From contig NZ_JUGF01000002.1 in NCBI RefSeq assembly GCF_000799165.1, positions 1,054,001 to 1,118,000 on the forward strand: a DNA stretch of 64,000 bases, given 5' to 3'. Shown here in pieces: positions 61,634 through 64,000 of this stretch. Each line of letters opens with the position of its first letter. Positions within the stretch are counted from its first letter, which is position 1. This DNA comes from Methylotenera versatilis 7. GTDB lineage: Bacteria > Pseudomonadota > Gammaproteobacteria > Burkholderiales > Methylophilaceae. Both the position numbers and the translations under genes were made by a program. The notes under the pieces were generated by a model. The model did no database searches. It was not told the origin of the DNA and saw nothing but the letters and a program-made list of their open reading frames with translations.

Positions 61634-61921
61634 TTATTTTTTAGCTAAAGCGTTTTTTATTAAGCCAACTATTACCAGTAGCACACCACCGCCTACGCCA
61701 CCACCTGCTACTTGCGAGACTATGGATGCAATGTCTACGCTGCCAGCCGCTTCTGCGCCGCCTACGCCTAACATGCTCAATAATTGACCGCCTAAACCAC
61801 CGCCTAATATGCCGACTAATGAGTTGCCCAGCGTACCTAAGCTAACATCTTTAAGCAAACCACCCGCGACATTGCCACCTACTGCACCACTAACTAATTG
61901 AATAATCAAAGCTAAATCCAT
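61634..61921 (-). CDS. Gly-rich hydrophobic small protein
   Basis: A 95-residue protein almost wholly of Gly, Leu, Val, Ala and Ser (GGNVAGGLLKDVSLGTLGNSLVGILGGGLGGQLL), with a short charged C-terminus (KNALAKK). The repeated GxxxG patterns indicate tightly packed helices in the membrane. Homologous small proteins occur in other proteobacteria without a known role. It lies upstream of the NlpC/P60 gene on the same strand. No signal peptide is separable. Confidence 0.75.
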   Translation of the reverse strand: MDLALIIQLVSGAVGGNVAGGLLKDVSLGTLGNSLVGILGGGLGGQLLSMLGVGGAEAAGSVDIASIVSQVAGGGVGGGVLLVIVGLIKNALAKK

Positions 61922-62063
61922 ATATCCTCCCTAGAGATAGAACAGAATTAAAACCATCATTTCAAGCGAACAGCAGCGCTAGGCTAACAAGTAATAAAGT
62001 ATAACGCAATACTTTTTATGTGTGCGGCTGAATCGTATGAAGTATTCATGGGATAATTTAAGG

Positions 62064-64000
62064 ATGGTCGAAAATTCACAATTAACGCAAGTTTTTAAGC
62101 AGGGCGGTACTTTAGCTGAAGCAATCGAAGGCTTTTCAGAGCGTCGCCAGCAGCTTGAAATGGCTTTAGCGATTGAGTCTGCGATTAAAGATAGCAAACA
62201 GTTGATTGCAGAAGCGGGCACTGGTACGGGGAAAACATTTGCGTATCTTGTTCCAGCCTTGCTTTCGGGCGGTAAAGTGATTATTTCCACTGGTACTAAA
62301 ACCTTGCAAGACCAATTGTTTAACCGCGATTTACCCAATGTGCGTGATGCGCTAAAAGTACCTGTCACCGTTGCCATGTTGAAAGGGCGCTCTAATTATG
62401 TCTGCCATTATCATTTAGAAGCAGCCGCGCAAAGTGGGCGTTTCGCCTCGCGCGAAGATGCCAACTATGTACACTTAGTCAAAAACTTTGCTGAAAACTC
62501 AAAAACGGGCGATAAAAGTGAGTTAACTGAAGTGCCTGAGAATGCCACTATTTGGCTGAATGTGACTTCTAATCGTGATAATTGTTTGGGGCAGGATTGT
62601 AATTTCTACAAAGATTGTTTTGTGATGGAAGCACGGAAAAAAGCGCTGGCAGCTGACGTGGTAGTGGTGAACCATCATTTGTTTTTTGCCGATGTGATGC
62701 TGCGCGATGAAGGCGTGGCGGAGCTTTTGCCTTCTGCCAACACAGTCATTTTTGATGAGGCGCATCAATTGCCGGAAGTGGCTGGTCTGTTTTTTGGTGA
62801 AGATATTTCCACCAGTCAATTAATCGAACTATGCCGCGATAGCACTGCTGCGCATTTAACGCTTGCCAAAGACTGTGTGGCGTTGGGCGAGGCAATTCCT
62901 AAACTAGAAAAAGCCTGTAAAGATTTTAGGCTGGTCTTTCAGTTTGAGGGTTCGCGCATGCCTGTGCAGAAAGCATTGGCGCTCAGAAATTTTGATGCGG
63001 CATTTTTAGACATGCAAAACATGTTAACCGATTTAAACAAGGTACTTGAAAGCCAAGCTGCGCGCGATCCGATGCTGGAAAAATGTTGGCAGCGCGGAGA
63101 GGCGTTAAGCGAGCAGCTTAAAAGTTGGATTAAAGCCGAAAACGCGAATTTGGTACGCTGGGTGGAAGTGTTTACGCAGTCTGTTCAGCTACACGCCACG
63201 CCGCTGAGTGTGGCAGATGGTTTTAGCAAGCAGCTAAACGCACAGCCGCGCGCTTGGATTTTTACTTCTGCTACGTTAGCGGTTAAAAGTGATTTCAGCC
63301 ATTACATCGCGCAAATGGGTTTGCATGCAGCTGAAACGGGTTTTTGGGAAAGTCCGTTTGATTACGGCAATCAAGCACTGTTGTATGCGCCAGCTAATAT
63401 GCCAGACCCGAATAATTTCAGTTATGCCGCTGCCGTTGCTGCTGTCAGTTTGCCGGTTATCCAAGCCAGTCAAGGCCGTGCATTTGTATTATGCACATCG
63501 CTTAAAGCCATGCGTGAAGTGCATGCATTACTAAAAGATGCTTTTGCTAGTGCTGGTATGGAATATCCACTGCTGATGCAAGGCGAAAGCACGCGCACTG
63601 AATTGCTGGATAGATTCCGCGCACATGGTAATGCTGTGCTAGTTGGCAGCCAAAGTTTTTGGGAGGGCGTAGATGTACGCGGCGAAGCGCTTTCGGTTGT
63701 GATTATTGACAAACTCCCGTTCGCCCCGCCTGATGATCCTGTGCTTTCTGCGCGAATCGATAAAATGAACCAAGAAGGCAAAAATGCGTTTATGGAATAC
63801 CAATTACCGTATTCCGTCATTACCTTAAAACAAGGCGCAGGCCGATTGATACGCGATGAACTGGATAGGGGCGTACTAGTGATTTGTGATCCAAGATTGA
63901 TTACAAAGCCCTATGGCAGGCGCATCTGGCAAAGCTTGCCACCGTTTAAACGGACTAAAGAACTAGCTGATGTAGAGGCTTTCTTTTCTGTAAACCTACA
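62064..64000 (+). CDS. yoaA: YoaA/DinG-type ATP-dependent DNA helicase (3' end cut)
   Basis: XPD-like superfamily 2 helicase with an iron-sulfur cluster; 645 codons are present and the frame is open at the window edge. Compared with E. coli YoaA only a few C-terminal residues should be missing. Motifs are Walker A EAGTGTGKTFAYL near residue 50, IISTGTKTLQDQ, Fe-S cysteines in NYVCHYH and NCLGQDCNFYKDCF, the DEAH box FDEAHQLPE near 231, FTSATLAV, and the late VGSQSFWEGVDVRGE and GAGRLIRDELDRG motifs. The protein helps repair stalled forks, in E. coli with the HolC subunit. In-frame ATG 62037 and GTG 62022 are alternative starts; no clear ribosome site decides. Confidence 0.92.
   Translation, partial: MVENSQLTQVFKQGGTLAEAIEGFSERRQQLEMALAIESAIKDSKQLIAEAGTGTGKTFAYLVPALLSGGKVIISTGTKTLQDQLFNRDLPNVRDALKVPVTVAMLKGRSNYVCHYHLEAAAQSGRFASREDANYVHLVKNFAENSKTGDKSELTEVPENATIWLNVTSNRDNCLGQDCNFYKDCFVMEARKKALAADVVVVNHHLFFADVMLRDEGVAELLPSANTVIFDEAHQLPEVAGLFFGEDISTSQLIELCRDSTAAHLTLAKDCVALGEAIPKLEKACKDFRLVFQFEGSRMPVQKALALRNFDAAFLDMQNMLTDLNKVLESQAARDPMLEKCWQRGEALSEQLKSWIKAENANLVRWVEVFTQSVQLHATPLSVADGFSKQLNAQPRAWIFTSATLAVKSDFSHYIAQMGLHAAETGFWESPFDYGNQALLYAPANMPDPNNFSYAAAVAAVSLPVIQASQGRAFVLCTSLKAMREVHALLKDAFASAGMEYPLLMQGESTRTELLDRFRAHGNAVLVGSQSFWEGVDVRGEALSVVIIDKLPFAPPDDPVLSARIDKMNQEGKNAFMEYQLPYSVITLKQGAGRLIRDELDRGVLVICDPRLITKPYGRRIWQSLPPFKRTKELADVEAFFSVNL

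Overview
The window is chromosomal DNA of roughly 42-45 % GC. It suggests a betaproteobacterium of the family Methylophilaceae, most likely Methylotenera-like. The clues are betaproteobacterial gene neighbourhoods (dusB-fis-purH-purD-hemF; Coq7 for ubiquinone), a BPSS1780-like membrane protein, and a complete assimilatory nitrate locus of the kind found in methylotrophs. The genus is inferred from gene content and composition, not from a marker gene. I see no rRNA, tRNA, IS element, prophage or CRISPR array.

Region 1 (1-1500): glutathione reductase. Region 2 (1519-16030): a nitrate assimilation locus entirely on the minus strand. In transcription order it holds nasT (ANTAR antiterminator), nrtA, nrtB, nrtD (nitrate ABC importer), an alginate-export-type porin, nirB, a NarK-type nitrate/nitrite MFS carrier, a fused PP2C phosphatase/Ser-Thr kinase, nirD and nasA. 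Its control signals can be read directly. Two sigma-54 (-24/-12) promoters, before nasT and before nirB, each have paired NtrC-like dyads about 90-155 bp upstream. Between nasT and nrtA lies a dual hexaloop RNA (both loops with A1 and G4, the ANTAR-binding signature) followed by an intrinsic terminator. The inferred logic is that nitrogen limitation (NtrC) makes nasT, NasT opens the attenuator for the uptake genes, and nirB onward also has its own nitrogen-controlled promoter. No NasS partner is in the window.

Region 3 (16238-24349): an MsbA-type ABC exporter, CstA with its small partner YbdD, lgt, and a PAS-GGDEF-EAL protein with both catalytic halves intact. Region 4 (24457-29740): ilvD, a hexose-6-phosphate mutarotase, a DUF255/YyaL thioredoxin-fold protein and a small cytochrome c. 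Region 5 (29816-40431, minus): an amino acid permease, the dusB-fis-purH-purD-hemF run, and polA-cinA-like-ykgJ. Region 6 (40485-45696): a LOG-family protein, a DUF2782 protein, thrB, a BPSS1780-like protein and uvrD. Region 7 (45697-49860): a 400-base gap holding a strong candidate sRNA with an anti-Shine-Dalgarno loop, then ung, an unrecognised membrane-anchored protein, and groES-groEL with a CIRCE operator and a sigma-32-like promoter.

Region 8 (49870-64000): a conserved hypothetical protein, an aldo/keto reductase, pldA-bioA-dacB, an FKBP lipoprotein, OsmC, a VOC protein, a DUF2322-like protein, coq7, ctpA, a SelW/Rdx protein, a bacterioferritin, an NlpC/P60 hydrolase, a Gly-rich membrane protein, and a YoaA/DinG helicase that runs off the right edge. 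Two nested-palindrome intergenic elements of similar design follow groEL and the FKBP gene.
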